64,000 bases of DNA from Spinellus fusiger (taxonomy: Eukaryota > Mucoromycota > Mucoromycetes > Mucorales > Phycomycetaceae): NCBI GenBank assembly GCA_025094145.1, contig JALLLS010000041.1, positions 124,001 to 188,000 of the forward strand, read 5' to 3'. The notes below the pieces were generated by a model that saw only the letters and a program-made list of their open reading frames with translations, was not told where the DNA came from and did not search any database. Below, in pieces: positions 35,740-47,862 of the stretch; position 1 is the first letter of the stretch; each line of letters opens with the position of its first letter. The position numbers were made by a program, and so were the translations under genes.

Positions 35740-36963
35740 TACACCAGGAGATTTTTGGGATATATAAGGAGATATACTGAGAATAAAACTGCAATATTCT
35801 TATGATCGGCTAATGTGTTTGAAAAGGCTTTTTCGCTGTCTAAATGGACAATTTCAAACTCTACTTACCTGTTTAAGCAGTGACGATTGACTTTACAATT
35901 AAAATGTATAGAATTGGCTGTAAAGACAAGAAATAGAACCAGAATCACCCCAAAATGACAACTCAGTCGTTACTATTCTTCTCTTAACATAACATGTTAT
36001 CCATATGCTCAGTATTTGCAGAGTAAAAATGTTTAAAGTGCATTTATTATAGAACACACACAGAATTAACTCTAATGGTCATTGTCCATAAAATAGAACC
36101 AAATACAACTATATTAAGAACAGTGTATTCATTCATTGACTCAATATTCATAATCACTTCAGTAACTATGTTATTGTAACAGGTATTAACAGTGGTGCTT
36201 AATGATTACAAAGTATTGTTTCTAATACTGTCCTTTAAGCCCAAGGCAGATAGAGTGTGAATTGTTTGACTTGTGGATTTTATGAGTGGAGGCTAGTGTA
36301 TACATTACCAGAATAGAGAAAGAAAGATTATTTGTTTTGATATTCTCCTATATTTGTTATTTCTCACACTAAACATACAACTTAACACCCAAGTACTCAT
36401 CAAGATGGACATAACTGAGCAAGGTAATGTGCCATTATTAACAAAGAGAAACAATAGAAGGAGGTGATAGACACTACCAAGGACTATTCTAGTGATAAAA
36501 AGGTAAGCAGTGTCTTCATCTGGGCTTGAGCTCATTGTAATCCACAATACACCTATTGTATTATTATTAGGCAAGTAAAGATTCCTTTCAAGTCAGTCTT
36601 AAGTGGTCTTTTATACAGTCAATAACGTCTAGAAAATATTCCTGAGCATAGTTATCTATCTCCCAAGGATAAAGCACAGGGCTTTTAGGGTGTGGATTCT
36701 ATTTCTATGAGGGAGTGTACTTGGGCAGTAGCTATAGTCATAATATAGTATTATCTATACTATTACAATAAACAATTTTATTCATAAACACTATATTTTA
36801 CTGATAATACAATTTGATAGTGAGGTATACTACAAAAGGAAATAATAATTTGGATATCCACAAACCTTTTAATTTCAAACACAGATACATGAAAAGGCAA
36901 ACTATTGTGACGTAAAAGGAAGGAGATATCACCGCTTAAAGACCAGAAAAATCTTTGGGTGTG
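35740..36963. mobile_element. Internally deleted TIR transposon, copy 3 (1.2 kb)
   Basis: It begins TACACCAGGAGATTTTTGGG and ends AAAATCTTTGGGTGTG, diverged forms of the CACACCAGGAG terminal repeat. TA is on the left and AA, a possible decayed TA, on the right. The right two thirds align with copies 1 and 2 (the SPDEDTAY small ORF and the tRNA-like segment), but the Fanzor portion and about 1.8 kb are missing. Many point differences mark it as older. Confidence 0.75.
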
Positions 36964-37859
36964 AATTTGTTTCACCTGAAACGGCTCAGCAAACTTTACA
37001 ATTTATTGTCATTAATGATTACTACTACAGTTTTTTTTTCTAATTTTATAAAAATAACATCTGGATTTATGAATTTAATATTTTAAAAGGAAACATTGAA
37101 TCAGGTTAAATGAAAATTAGGTAGTTGTTTACTAAAAATAAATGAATTCCTACACAAAGTATAGAGGAGCTCGGTAATGACTTAGCAACATGGCGTGCAA
37201 TAAAAATTAAATGAGTATATAATATAGCATTTGAACAGAATATACACCTTTTTCAAGCAGCTATTACTTCATATTGAAAAATAGACATATTACCAATATG
37301 GAAACCTATACTTAATTCATAGCTCAGCTCTTAAAGGTTTAGTATTTTTATGGTTGGAACGAATTTATTAGGAAAATTTAATAATTTACATAGATCAAGC
37401 AGTTTGCATAGGATGACTATTAGATCTTATGTGTGAAAAACACTTAATTATCCAAAATGAATAAGAAAAAAAGCTTTAGAATTTACATAGATCAAGGTAA
37501 TATCATCTTGAATTATTAAAATAACTCTTTAGCCTTAGCACAGTAATTTATATGATTTATAAATGTAACTAATGACACTGTCAAAGAGAGTTGTAACAGT
37601 TTTAAATGAATGAATTTCTAGACCATAAATAGTCAAGGATATACTATAATATTATCGTAAAAATTAATCTTAATAAAGTTTAAAGTATTTTTATTTTTGG
37701 GTGTAATTTGCTATTCGTACATTGGACATACTAGCCACCCTATGAGATTGTTTGAAAAAATGGGATAGACATAGAGACACTTCAAATACTCAAGTGAAAA
37801 TAAAATATATAGAAATGGGAAGTAGAAGGATAGAAGAGTGGGTGGTAGAGGAGAGATCC
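36964..37859. other. AT-rich intergenic region
   Basis: No recognisable feature was seen. Confidence 0.4.
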
Positions 37860-38240
37860 GAGGAGAAATAAGGATACAGCGTCTGTTGCTGAAGGAGTCC
37901 TTTGCACTTTATGGCGGCGTTGGCGTTCCCGCTCAACACACCCATCAGCAGCCTCAATGAGCAAGCTACCAGCTGATGGCTCTACCTTAAAGTCTCGAGT
38001 AGACGTGGCTCGATCAATGGCTTGCAGCAGTATTAACAGACTGGGCCAAAGATCTCGCCATTTAATAAAAAGACTTAGCCGTGCGAGGCAGAAGATTTAG
38101 ACAATAATCAATTGGATGAACGTCTTGTTGTGGGGAAGGAACTAGGAAGAACAAGAACATGGAGCGTTCATGATCAACGAATGTGCAAGTGAGGAAGCGG
38201 TCCCAATTGGCAGATGGGTGGCCACATTTGCAAGGTAATT
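37860..38240 (-). pseudogene. Possible C-terminal fragment of a LINE-type reverse transcriptase
   Basis: On the minus strand the segment encodes LPCKCGHPSANWDRFLTC, a Cys-x-Cys-Gly...Cys knuckle like that at the end of LINE reverse transcriptases. It is followed by HPIDYCLNLLPRTAK and, after a frameshift, WPSLLILLQAIDRAT. Its higher GC than the flanks also sets it apart. There is no RT catalytic domain. The assignment rests on recalled resemblance. Confidence 0.4.
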
Positions 38241-38402
38241 GTAATAAACTGAGCCGATATAATTATTTGTGTATTTGAAATTCAGAGGGGTCTTTTTCAT
38301 CACCACACTATACTTTAACATACGCAAACCACTATGCTAGCTCTTGAGTCATGCCAAGATGTTATAAAGTTTTATTGCAGTATATGATCTGATTTATTTT
38401 AG

Positions 38403-38410
38403 TATAAAAG
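38403..38410 (+). promoter_or_regulatory. TATA box
   Basis: TATAAAAG lies 55 nt before the ATG of the small secreted-protein gene. Confidence 0.6.
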
Positions 38411-38464
38411 ACCACTAGATATCTTACTTTATTTTATTACCTTACTTTCATCTTATTTACTATC

Positions 38465-38881
38465 ATGTTCTCCAATATCCTCACTCCTGCTTTCTTGCTC
38501 ATTGCCAGCACCTATGCTGTTTCTTGCGGGAATAACCACAAGGCCTGGGTTTGGAACTGTCAGACAATCTTGGACAATTGGTCTCTGGATGATAATATTA
38601 TATACTCGGCCGATACTGATAACTGTCTTGCAAAATATAATGACAAATATGGTGGTTATGTGTGCATCTTAGCTCAGGACGACTCCTGCGCTTTGTCAGT
38701 TGCTATATCGGCCAAAACTCCCGGTGATGGTAGACTGGGAAGTGAATTGAAGCAGTTTGTACAGGATTCTATCAACCATTGTTCTTCTGGAAACATGGTC
38801 AGCGCATCCGATGGAAACTCTATCAACTTCTACTCACAGAAGATATGCTTGTCAAACTCTGGCAATACCTCAAGCTGCTAA
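38465..38881 (+). CDS. Small cysteine-rich secreted protein, unknown
   Basis: A single-exon gene of 138 aa with a signal peptide (MFSNILTPAFLLIASTYAVS). Eight Cys remain after it, in a pattern suggesting four disulfides (CGNN..WNCQ, DNCLAKY, YVCILA, DSCALS, NHCSSGN, KICLSN and a terminal C). There is no repeat, membrane segment or GPI tail. Size and Cys content are those of fungal small secreted proteins (effector-like or antimicrobial-like). I do not recognise a family and infer no activity. The TATA box and clean single ORF in an AT-rich, repeat-bearing area support it being real. It lies between transposon relics. Confidence 0.65.
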   Translation: MFSNILTPAFLLIASTYAVSCGNNHKAWVWNCQTILDNWSLDDNIIYSADTDNCLAKYNDKYGGYVCILAQDDSCALSVAISAKTPGDGRLGSELKQFVQDSINHCSSGNMVSASDGNSINFYSQKICLSNSGNTSSC

Positions 38882-39299
38882 ATAAAGTGGCCGACAGAAA
38901 GAAGTCGGATCATTTAAACGTATATTTCCCTTTTCAGCTTCATATTTTGTCTTATAGTTGTAGAAATGTATGTATCTCTTAGATAGAGGCTGAATCTTTC
39001 AATAAATAAATAAAGCTATAATTCACGAAACAGAGTTCTAGATGACTTTTTTTATTATTATTATTATTTAAAAAAAAAAGGGGGGGGGATATCTTGAAAA
39101 GATTTATTGTATTGAGTGATATAACTCTTGATTTATTTGTGATTAGATTTTCATTAGATGGTACAGTTTTTTATGGGTTTTCTAAATTGACACATAGAAA
39201 CTTCTTTAGCTATATCTTTTTTGAACACATCGCTTCTAAACCATAATTGATCTCATTAAATAATACTCAGTGACATAACATATAATTTTTCAATATTTA
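38882..39299. other. Intergenic region with A/G homopolymers
   Basis: A TTA repeat is followed by A and G runs (about 39050-39088). No gene was seen. Confidence 0.4.
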
Positions 39300-40281
39300 T
39301 TTCAAGGTTACTTGGTAACTAAAATGATTTCCAACCTTTGCTTGGTAGAATACACCATTCTGTTCTTCCTAATAATATTTATGAGGCGGGCCCACAGAAG
39401 CTCAATTAGATGGATATCGAGATTTTTTGAGAGCCAGTAATGAATTATCACTATACTATTTACAGCCTTCTATTATCGAGTTACTCTAATAATATGTAAT
39501 CTAGCACTGTCCTCATGTAAACAATAATGCACTCCAGGGTTTATGAGAAAGAGTTCTGAGTTCTGAGTAGTTGGTCTCTCCCAAGACATAGATGTATTTG
39601 TTATAGTTTATTCTACCTATCACCACAACCCATATTACAATACCATGGTTAAAGAAGTCATATTATTACTCCATCATTTTCTTTTGAAAAAAAAATCAGC
39701 ACACGATCAATCTTGAAGGTTATGCTACGCTGCCTGATGAATTTTGCACCCCCGTCATAGCTTGTGAGCTCCACCCTAGACTTATCGGACCAGACAACCG
39801 CTTGCCACTGCTCAAGCATCTAATCTAAGTGCTTACGGGCCCACTGGAGCTTTGTCTCCATATGTTTCTTGGTGAGAAGAAGCTTCACCACCAGACTAAG
39901 ATAATGGAATATAATTCCATCAAGCTACCTCTTCAGAGTCTTTTCTGATACCTTGATGGTCATGTCTGTCATTATGGTCTCCTTGGTCTAATGGAAATCA
40001 CTGACTAATGTTCTTCTCAACCACTGGAGGGTCCTGTCGTCCAACTTTCTTCTTCGGCCACTCTTGGAAGAAGGTACTACCAAACTTGTCTTCTTGAAGT
40101 GTCTCACAATGTCCCCTACAGTGTTGCAAGGAGCATTGAACATGAGAGATGCCTCGACCTGAGTAGGTCTCAGGTTCAGCACCTTATACAATATGGCTGA
40201 GCAAGTCTTGACGCTCGTATATTTACCATACATCTCGGGGATCTTGGTGAAGATGTTTACTGTGTTGGATGAGTCAGACAT
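39300..40281 (-). pseudogene. Dead Tc1/mariner-type transposase (near full length)
   Basis: The N-terminus (MSDSSNTVNIFTKIPEM..., from 40281) contains a helix-turn-helix-like segment and SKSGRRRKLDDRTLQWLRRT. Downstream pieces carry WSDKSRVEL (first Asp), CLHEDSARLHII (second Asp) and LDIHLIELLWARLINIIRKN (third acidic site). Multiple stops and frameshifts follow the first block. The sequence right of the start ends ACAACTCACTGTA near 40450, typical of a mariner end, but a matching left end was not found. Confidence 0.75.
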
Positions 40282-40459
40282 TATAATAAAAAAAAGTGTT
40301 ATTAAAGAAAGAAAGAATAGTGTTTATTATTTTTGGTATAAAAATAGCCTGGAATTCGAAGCTGTCGATTACATTTGTTGGGTCACTTTAAATGGACACC
40401 CAAAAAATAGTCAGAGAATCTAAAACTTGAAAACATTTTTACAACTCACTGTATATTAA

Positions 40460-41139
40460 AAACATATTCCCCCACCCCATAAATTATAGGCTATTCTATA
40501 AGTATATTATGAGACATATAGCCATGGTTTCAGTATTTCATACTCCTGTTGCCTTCTTTGTTAAGAAATAGACATCAATTGAGATACGAGAATTATATAT
40601 AAAAATGAACTTTATAATATAGCCCTTATATTAATAGATTGTACTTTTCTGGTTATGTATATAAAGTTTGAGGTCTATAAATTTAGAATCCACCAAGTAA
40701 TAGTTGTATTAAAGAGGTGTAAAGAAACAACAAATTATGCTGGGTGTTTTAAATACTGTAAATGCTACATAAGCAAGATGCTTGTCCAGAGTTTGTTTAA
40801 AGTGCTTATAGAATTTCTCATACTTTTATTTTATTTTATTTTATTTTATTTAGAGTGAAAGTAAAAGAAAAGTAAGAAACAAGCTCTTGACAAAGGTAGG
40901 ACCATGAGAAGAGCAGAGATATGTAGGAAGAATAAGATGTTTTATTTTTAAAAAGTAATATATCTTTCTATTTATTCTACTTTATAGCTATTTTAATGTT
41001 CTCTATTCTTTTATTTATTTCCCCCCACCTATATCCCCTTTCTGTGTTTTCAACTTGGTAATGTAATTTACTAGTGTTATTACCAAATGCTTTTAACAGA
41101 GGGTCTGACTGGGCTAAGCTGACTGTTCCTGACACTCTC
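40460..41139. other. AT-rich intergenic region
   Basis: It includes a TTTTA repeat around 40820-40850. No coding feature was seen. Confidence 0.4.
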
Positions 41140-42956
41140 TTAGCACGTGACATTAGACAGTAACGAGATAGCAGCCCCTGTCAATGGACTGATGGTAGTG
41201 GTAGTTGGCTGGACAACGACGTCTCCATTGTCCTTGAACCAGTGACACGTGGCAAACTTACTCTGTAATGCCTTCAGTTCTTCACTTGACTTGGGATCCA
41301 CAAGCCAGGCAATGAAATCATCCCACTCATTGTTTGTGAATGTTAAATGTAATTTTGATCCACTCAATTCTTTGGTCATCAACACCAGTCCTTGTCCCAC
41401 CAGAGTGGTTAATTGTACCATGCGTTCCCCCACAACAATATTTCGTCGAAAAGCAGCCCAGTTGGTTTCTGTCAAGAGGGGCTCGATACATGCCCGGTAC
41501 GCCTTCATATTAGCATTGCGTTCCTTGTCTCTGTCTGTGTCGGGTTCTGTGACAAGTTCACGCGGGAACAGCTGAGCAAACACCTTTTGAAACTGATCAA
41601 AGGCAAGATACAGTCGGAAATAGTCTGTGTTGTAGTAAATACCATTCTGATTCATGCCATTGTCAAGGTGGGGCTTCATATTGGAGTGTTGGGTGAGGAT
41701 GCGGAGGGCCGGCTCCAATTGACTGTGGGAATCGCCCTGTCCGAGCGAAGCACGTTCAATGGCAAGGGTGAAATCAGGCGGAAGGCGGGAAGCCTTTTGT
41801 TCTAGATCGGCTCGGGTAATGCTTCTCATCCGGGCCATGATGTCCTCTCCTATAGTCCGATAAGCTAATTGAGTGGATAGAAAGGATACCTACGTCGTTG
41901 TTCAAATTCACCGTGGCGATGGGGTATTTTTGTTTTTTTGGGAAAGATAGGAAGAGTGGTCATGCTGTTCATGCTGTTTGTGTTGTTCATGCTGTTTGTG
42001 TTGTTCATGCTGTTTGTGTTGTTCATGCTGTTCATGTTGTTCATGCTGTTCATGGTAGGAAGGGTAGCCATAGTGTATGGTGAATCAGAATCAGAGGACT
42101 GTCGCTTTCGTTTCCCCATAAGAGAAGCATGGGTAAGGACGCCTTGTTCTGCATAGTGTTGGAGGAGGGCTGGTTCACGTGAGATGCGTCCATCTTGGTA
42201 GTAGAAGCCACGTTGACTTGGGGCCATGGTGGGTTCTGGTGGAGTGGAGTCTTGGCGGTGGATCAATGGATAGAGTGGTCGGAAGTGAGGGTAAGGGCGA
42301 AGAGTAGAGGGTTCTGTAAGATCTTCTGTGGGTGGATGGGTTGCACTGTAGGCTGTAGACACTGTGGGATTGGGTGTAGGTCGGGTAAGATAGGACACAG
42401 AGAGAGGACGAGGAAATACATGTGTATTCATATGATGAGGATGAGATTGGGAATGAGAATGAGTAGTAGGCGACATGGAGCCAGTCTCCTGGAAAGAAGA
42501 CACACTGTGAGACACACTGTGAGATACACTGTTGATAGCAGTGGTAGGATGAGTGGAGGGTGTAGGTGGAGCACTAGCAGTGTGCACGGGCGAAGTGGCA
42601 GAACACACCATTGTCTGTTGTCTTTGAGAAAAGGCACCGTTCTGGCAGCAGGTGGTGTGTGTAGACAGTTGGACACTGTGGACTGCACTCTCCTGCCCTG
42701 TCTCATCTCGGAAGTACATGCAGTTGTCATGAAGAGGTTTGTAGAATTTGACATTGGCACTCAGGGCATACACAATACAAAATAGGAGTTTGGCCAGTCT
42801 GTCTGTACTAAGTCGTTTACGCAGGAACAATTTGATAATACGAAACAATTCCAGTAAGTCTTCGTCAATAAGAATATCTTCTGCCCGTGGAAAATAGCTC
42901 TGCTCTCCATGGTCATCGGACAAGCAGCCTGTAAAAGAGGTGGACGTCTTGTCCAT
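41140..42956 (-). CDS. Conserved-looking protein of unknown function (590 aa)
   Basis: Exons 41894-42956 and 41140-41849, joined by a 44-nt intron, give 590 aa. The N-terminus (ILIDEDLLELFRIIKLFLRK, then STDRLAKLLFCIVYALSANV) is compact and helical. It leads to a long Ser/Thr/Pro/His-rich disordered middle (SVSHSVSHSVSS, THSHSQSHPHHMN), a Met-Asn repeat, and a second ordered domain (about 370-585: NQNGIYYNTDYFRLYLAFDQ, TNWAAFRRNIVVGERMVQL, LHLTFTNNEWDDFIAWL). I do not recognise either domain. No signal peptide or membrane segment is present; the architecture suggests a nuclear or regulatory protein. A transposon end lies 74 bp upstream of the start. Confidence 0.7.
41955..42053. repeat. Tandem repeat in coding sequence (Asn-Ser-Met-Asn)
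   Basis: Imperfect copies of CATGCTGTTTGTGTTGTT and CATGCTGTTCATGTTGTT encode the run NSMNNTNSMNNTNSMNN on the minus strand. The array is in frame, so copy-number changes would only lengthen or shorten a disordered linker. Confidence 0.85.
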
Positions 42957-43029
42957 ACTAGGCAGAAGAAGAGATCAAAAAGTAAATAAAAGAGAGCTCA
43001 TCCACATAAAAAATTAACGATTTGTACTA

Positions 43030-43860
43030 CACACCTAAGGATTTTCTGGCCTTCAATCAGTGACACTATCATCCTTATACGTGGTTCAAATTGATTTCTT
43101 TTTAAGGAAATGTGTTTAAGATCAAAGGTTTGTGGATATCCAAATTATTATTTCCTTTTGTGGAATATCTCACTATCAAATTGTATTATCAATAGAATAT
43201 AGTGTTGATAAATAGAATTGTTTATTATAATAGTATAGCTAATACTATAGCATGACTATAGCTACTGCCAAAGTGCATTCCCTCATAACAATAGAATCTA
43301 AATTCCAACATTATAATGATTTATCCTTGGGAGATAGATAACTATGCTCAAGAGTATACCCTAGACACCCTAAACAGTATAGAAGAAAGAAAAGGCCACC
43401 TGGAACTGACTTGAGAAGAGTCTTAACTTATCTAATAACAGAATATTGTATTATTAATAACTTAATCAAGAGAGATAGTGTGCTTACCTTGTAATTAATA
43501 CTTGTCTTGAGAATAATAAGCCATATATCATCTATTAGAAGAAGAGTCAGTACTATGTCTTGTAGATTACATTGAACTCAGGCCCAGATGAAGACACTGC
43601 TTGCCTTTTTATCTCAAGAATAGTCCTTGGTAGTGTCTATCACTTCTTTCTATTGTTTTTCTTTGTTAATAATGACACATTACCTTGCTTATTTATGCTC
43701 ATCTTGATGAGTGATTGGGTGTTAAGTTATGTGGAGTGTGAGAAATAACAAAAGAATAACAAGACCAAAGAATAACAAATAATCTCATTCTGGTGAAGTA
43801 CACATTTTAGTCTCCGCATTCCTAAAATTATCAAGTCAAACAACTCACTCACTTTCTAAT
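43030..43860. mobile_element. TIR transposon, copy 4, inverted; right-end half
   Basis: After TA at 43028-43029 the sequence reads CACACCTAAGGATTTTCTGG, then CAATCAGTGACAC. This is the reverse complement of the right end of copy 1, including its subterminal part. Similarity continues through the tRNA-like segment, the SPDEDTAY-like frame and up to about 43860. The element is inverted relative to copies 1-3. The other TIR was not found. The Fanzor fragment that follows at 44.06-44.6 kb lies where this orientation predicts it, so the element probably extends to at least 44.6 kb. Confidence 0.7.
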
Positions 43861-44059
43861 CTCAATTGAAATCTTGTTTGCCATGTACCTTCTCTACTAT
43901 TAGATTCAAGAAAGAAGACATCTTCATCTGTACTATCTGCCAAAATAATTTCTCTCTTCCCATGATATTGATATGATTCATGATATCTTTAGCTCTTGTC
44001 CCATAAACTATCAATTTTGAAAATGAAAAAAATGAAAAAAAAAAAAAAAGACTATTTAT

Positions 44060-44603
44060 TATGACTGTAAAACACCCCAACTCATTTGAAAGTTTATTAT
44101 AAGCTATCAATTATATGTAAAGTTCTTCAAAACAAGCATTTCAACTGTTTTCCATTAAGAACATTTATACTATCTTATATGACAATAGATATGCGTATAT
44201 TGAACACTCATAGATTGAAAAAAAAGAATTGGCAGCTAGTATTGGCAAGTGTGTGTTCATTGACCCTGGTCATCATGACATACTTTATTGCATGAATGAA
44301 AATAGCATTGTAGAAAACAAAAGAACATACCGATACACTAGCAATCAAACTGCTATTGAAAAAAAGTCAAGAAAGCTCAGGAAGCTCTGTGAGAACTTGA
44401 AGCCTGATACAGTGAAAGCAGCCGAGTTATCTCTATCAGGACATACATTTTCAACAGTCAATTGCATTGCTATTTTACTAGTGAAAAGGGATATTAACAC
44501 TCCAGTCCTTTTGGAGTGTGATCTGACAAGACTACCTATCAGTGGTTTTGGTACCAACACGATGGGAGAGAATATGGTCACCTCCTATTTATTATTTAAA
44601 TAA
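44060..44603 (+). pseudogene. Fanzor remnant with the RuvC-I region
   Basis: The first block (about 44086-44220) contains FILSYMTIDMRILN, shared with the relic at 3.6-4.8 kb. At a run of eight A (44219-44226) the frame changes and continues GKCVFIDPGHHDILYCMNEN. Then come SRKLRKLCENLKPDTVKAAE and, farther on, LECDLTRLPISGFGTN. IDPGHHD fits the RuvC-I Asp motif of TnpB/Fanzor (DPG.RD). The last block aligns with LEYDPTKLPVVAYGTG of the copies at 8.4 and 58.4 kb, so these are parts of one family. The frameshift, altered tail and missing C-terminus make it inactive. Confidence 0.65.
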
Positions 44604-45378
44604 ATAAAGGTCATTGTGTTATAATGACAGATGTCTTATACCAAAGCACGAAAGAACAGGCACATGGGCAAAGGTCTTCTTGTGGCTGATGTCAATGCAT
44701 GCATTAAAAGCATAGTCAATAGCACAGAAGAGGTATTCAATAGCTGTTGATGACTAGATCTACTCTGTAGAGACACATCATCATCATTCTTACTGTATTC
44801 TACACTACTACATGCAAATCATCCATAAGCAATTTTGTCTATAAGTTATAATTTGTCTCCATTTACTTTCTATTCTTCTCTAATTGATTTCTTATTGGTC
44901 TAAAAGAGAAAGAGAGAGAAAGAGAGAGAGTGTGTGTGTGACAGCTCATCTTATTTTAGAATGAAAGAGTGTTCCTCCAGGTGGAAGGAAAATAACACTT
45001 CATGTGTCATGGAGGGGTAGTCTGAGCAGAGTGACTTGTCATCTTGTATCGACATGACTAGGCTTCAGTTGCAGATGAGGTGATGAGTCTATAAGACAGC
45101 CCTTTTTTTTTTTTACTTTCCATCGTTTATTTCTCTTCTTTCTCTTCTCCTTATTTCCAGCACTAACACTGTAGACCTCCCTTGGACTTTCTCTTTCTCT
45201 CTTTTTTTTTGCATCCACTCTAGTCATACGCTTATGGGCTAATATAAGAAACAAAAAGAAACAGAGTCCTGTGTGTATTATGCAGTGCTGTCTTTGTGTG
45301 TGTGTGGCTTATCCACAGCAAAGGCTATTCAACAGCCGCTATTTGTAGACCCTAGACACAACTGTCTGTACTTGGCCC
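44604..45378. other. Intergenic region upstream of FIP1
   Basis: A short coding-like stretch (about 44634-44730) may be further element debris. A GA/GT-rich repeat lies at about 44906-44940, and two purine or pyrimidine tracts at 45100-45215. The FIP1 promoter must lie here. Confidence 0.45.
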
Positions 45379-47660
45379 ATGATGAATTCACACCTTCCTA
45401 TCGATGAGGACGACGTAGACGAGTTTCTCTACGGGTCCTCCACTGCAGTGCAAGACACAAAGGACTCTATTAGCAACTATGATACTGGAAGCTCAACGCG
45501 AAATGTGAAGTGTGAGTTCAGAGAGACTATGTATGACGTGTAGACTGACCTGTCGACATGGACAGCTGAACCCCATGAAGACGAGGATCTGTATCAACTG
45601 TACAAAGGAAGTACAGCCAACGAGTGAGTCTTTTTTTTATTTAAAAAAAAAGACCATAAACATCAGTTTATTAATGCAGTGGTGTATAGAACAGAGGAAA
45701 TGGAAAGGTAGACCTTTATAGATACATCTATGTATAGACACAGAGGGATGGAGAAACTCATACAGATCAGACACGATAAATATGAGGATGAATTGGAATA
45801 TCCTGACTCGGAGCCCAAAGAACAGCAGAAACAGATGGAAGAAGACACATTAGCAGGAGGTATACAAGAAAAAGACAACGAAGAGAGCATGGCTGCGAGA
45901 GAACCTATCAAGGAGGAAATGAAAGAGGACGATGATAATTACAGTGATGATGTGAGAACGACCCAGGGTGCCTTGGAAAAGAGGATATGCTGACTTGTGA
46001 GTCTTCTATCTAGGATCTGGAAATCATGTTGGAGTTGGACGAAGGAGAAGCTGCAGAGGCATCGGAAGCCAATGGGTAATCTCTTCTCTCCATAATGCCA
46101 CAAGGACAAAAAGAAGACTCTACTTACTCACTCACTCTTCTTCTACTCTTATCATCGACTGTTGTGCTATAGTGGAGAAAACGATTCACCCGAGTCCTCT
46201 TCTGCTAAAGGCGTCACCAACCCCCTCACAATCAAACCAGGACAGCAGGGCAAGTCATCCACAACACCCCAGGTCAGCATTCAAGCCACCTCCTCCACAG
46301 CCAAAACAGGCACAGGCGGTATTCAACTCGATGTCATTGGTGAATTGAATGGACAGCCTATCACAGAGGTGGACTTGGATTCAGTAGAAGACAAGCCATG
46401 GAGAAAACCCGGTGCAGACATCACCGACTTTTTCAACTACGGGTTCAATGAAGTCACATGGAGAGCGTATTGCATGAAGCAGAAGATGCTAAGAGATAAC
46501 AAAAAGGCAAGAGGTCTTTGTGTTGGAGGGTTTACTGACAGTCACAGATTATGGGAGACATGGACATGGCAGACTTTATGTCTATGGGGATGATGGTGCC
46601 GCCCTCCATGATGGAGAATGGCATGCCAATGGGAATGTCCATGGGAATGCCTATAGGAATGAACCCAGTGTCCATAGCTACGAATGCTTCTGGGAATCAG
46701 GGCATGCGGAATAACAGAAATGCCTCCTTCCCTTTGCGTGGATCAGGAAGAGGCATGGCAATGAACAATCGGTCCAAGGGATCAGAAAACAATGACCGTG
46801 ATGGTGATACCATGTAAGCAAATCAACAGACAAGGTGTGTATTTAATAGTGTAAGCATGGGATCCATGGAAGAAGGCATCTTTCCTATTGATTTCCAAGG
46901 AGGAGGCATGCCTATGAATATGTTCCCACCTGATATGCCAGGAGGTCCTATGGGGATGCCCTTTTTCAATCCTAATATGCAGAATGCTATGGGATTTGAT
47001 GGAGATTTCAGAGGAAGACCCTCTATGAGAGGAGGTGCCAATGCTATGAATCGTATGGGATTAATGCGTGGTGGAAACAACAGTACCAACAACAATAACA
47101 GTAATAACAATAGCAATAGCAATAGCAATAGCAGTCCTGGCAATGCTATGAACAATGGCAACAACAGTACCAACAACAACAGTAACAGCAACAGCAACAA
47201 CAACAACAGTAGTAGTGGCAATGCCAACAATGTTAACAGTAGCAATAGCAGCAATAGCAGCAGAGACCGGGACAGAGACAGAAGTGACCGGGACAGAGAC
47301 AGAGATAGAAGTGACCGGGACCGGGACAGAGACAGAGACAGAGACAGAAGTGACCGGGACCGGGACAGAGACAGAGACAGAAGTGACCGGGACCGAGACA
47401 GAGACAGAGACAGAGACAGAAGCGACAGAGGAGACAATAGCAGCAGAGACCGGGACCGGGACAGAAGCGACCGGGATAGAGACAGAGACAGAAGTGACAG
47501 AAGTGACCGGGACAGAGACAGAGACAGAAGTGACAGAGACCGGGACCGGGACAGAGACAGAGACAGAAGTGATAGAAGTGACCGGGACAGAGACAGAAGT
47601 GAGCGTGACAGCAACAAGGACAGTAACAATAGAAGTAGCAGTAGTAGCAGGGACAGATAA
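45379..47660 (+). CDS. FIP1: Fip1-like pre-mRNA polyadenylation factor
   Basis: Seven exons (45379-45511, 45566-45623, 45744-45951, 46014-46075, 46173-46506, 46548-46813, 46850-47660) give 623 aa. The acidic N-terminus ([14 protein letters not shown], then [11 protein letters not shown]) is followed by the Fip1 motif at about residues 205-250 ([34 protein letters not shown]). A Met/Gly/Pro-rich stretch, an Asn/Ser run and a long RD/SD dipeptide tail come next. Fip1 links poly(A) polymerase to the cleavage-polyadenylation factor; an Arg-Asp-rich tail is also present in animal FIP1L1. The intron at 46507-46547 has a GC donor and the next is only 36 nt. Exon 1-2 junctions are less certain than the rest. 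Confidence 0.88.
47080..47655. repeat. Low-complexity coding repeat (Asn/Ser then Arg-Asp)
   Basis: AACAAC/AGTAAC-type triplets (about 47080-47260) are followed by GACAGAGACAGAAGTGACC-type units (47265-47610). Because the unit is six-fold periodic, several other frames on both strands stay open (up to 280 codons); those ORFs are artefacts. Confidence 0.9.
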
Positions 47661-47727
47661 TACAATATGAGTGATTAACATGAGCCAATTCCATGGCATA
47701 CTTGTATGTATCTCTATACTTATTCAT

Positions 47728-47778
47728 GTATCTATCTATCTATCTATCTATCTATCCATGTATCTATCTATCTCTATA
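47728..47778. repeat. TATC/ATCT microsatellite
   Basis: Runs of (ATCT)n interrupted by CCATG lie in the FIP1-LEU2 convergent intergenic region. Confidence 0.85.
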
Positions 47779-47862
47779 GGATAAACAAGGAGAGATGATA
47801 CTGTCCATTGGGTTCTCTCTTTTTTTATATTTATATTTATATTTATTTATTTCGTATATACA

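Noticed and set aside
46823..47665. 280-codon minus-strand ORF and other long frames over the FIP1 tail
   Set aside because: They are products of the six-base RD repeat, with no start context or homology, opposite a well-supported gene.
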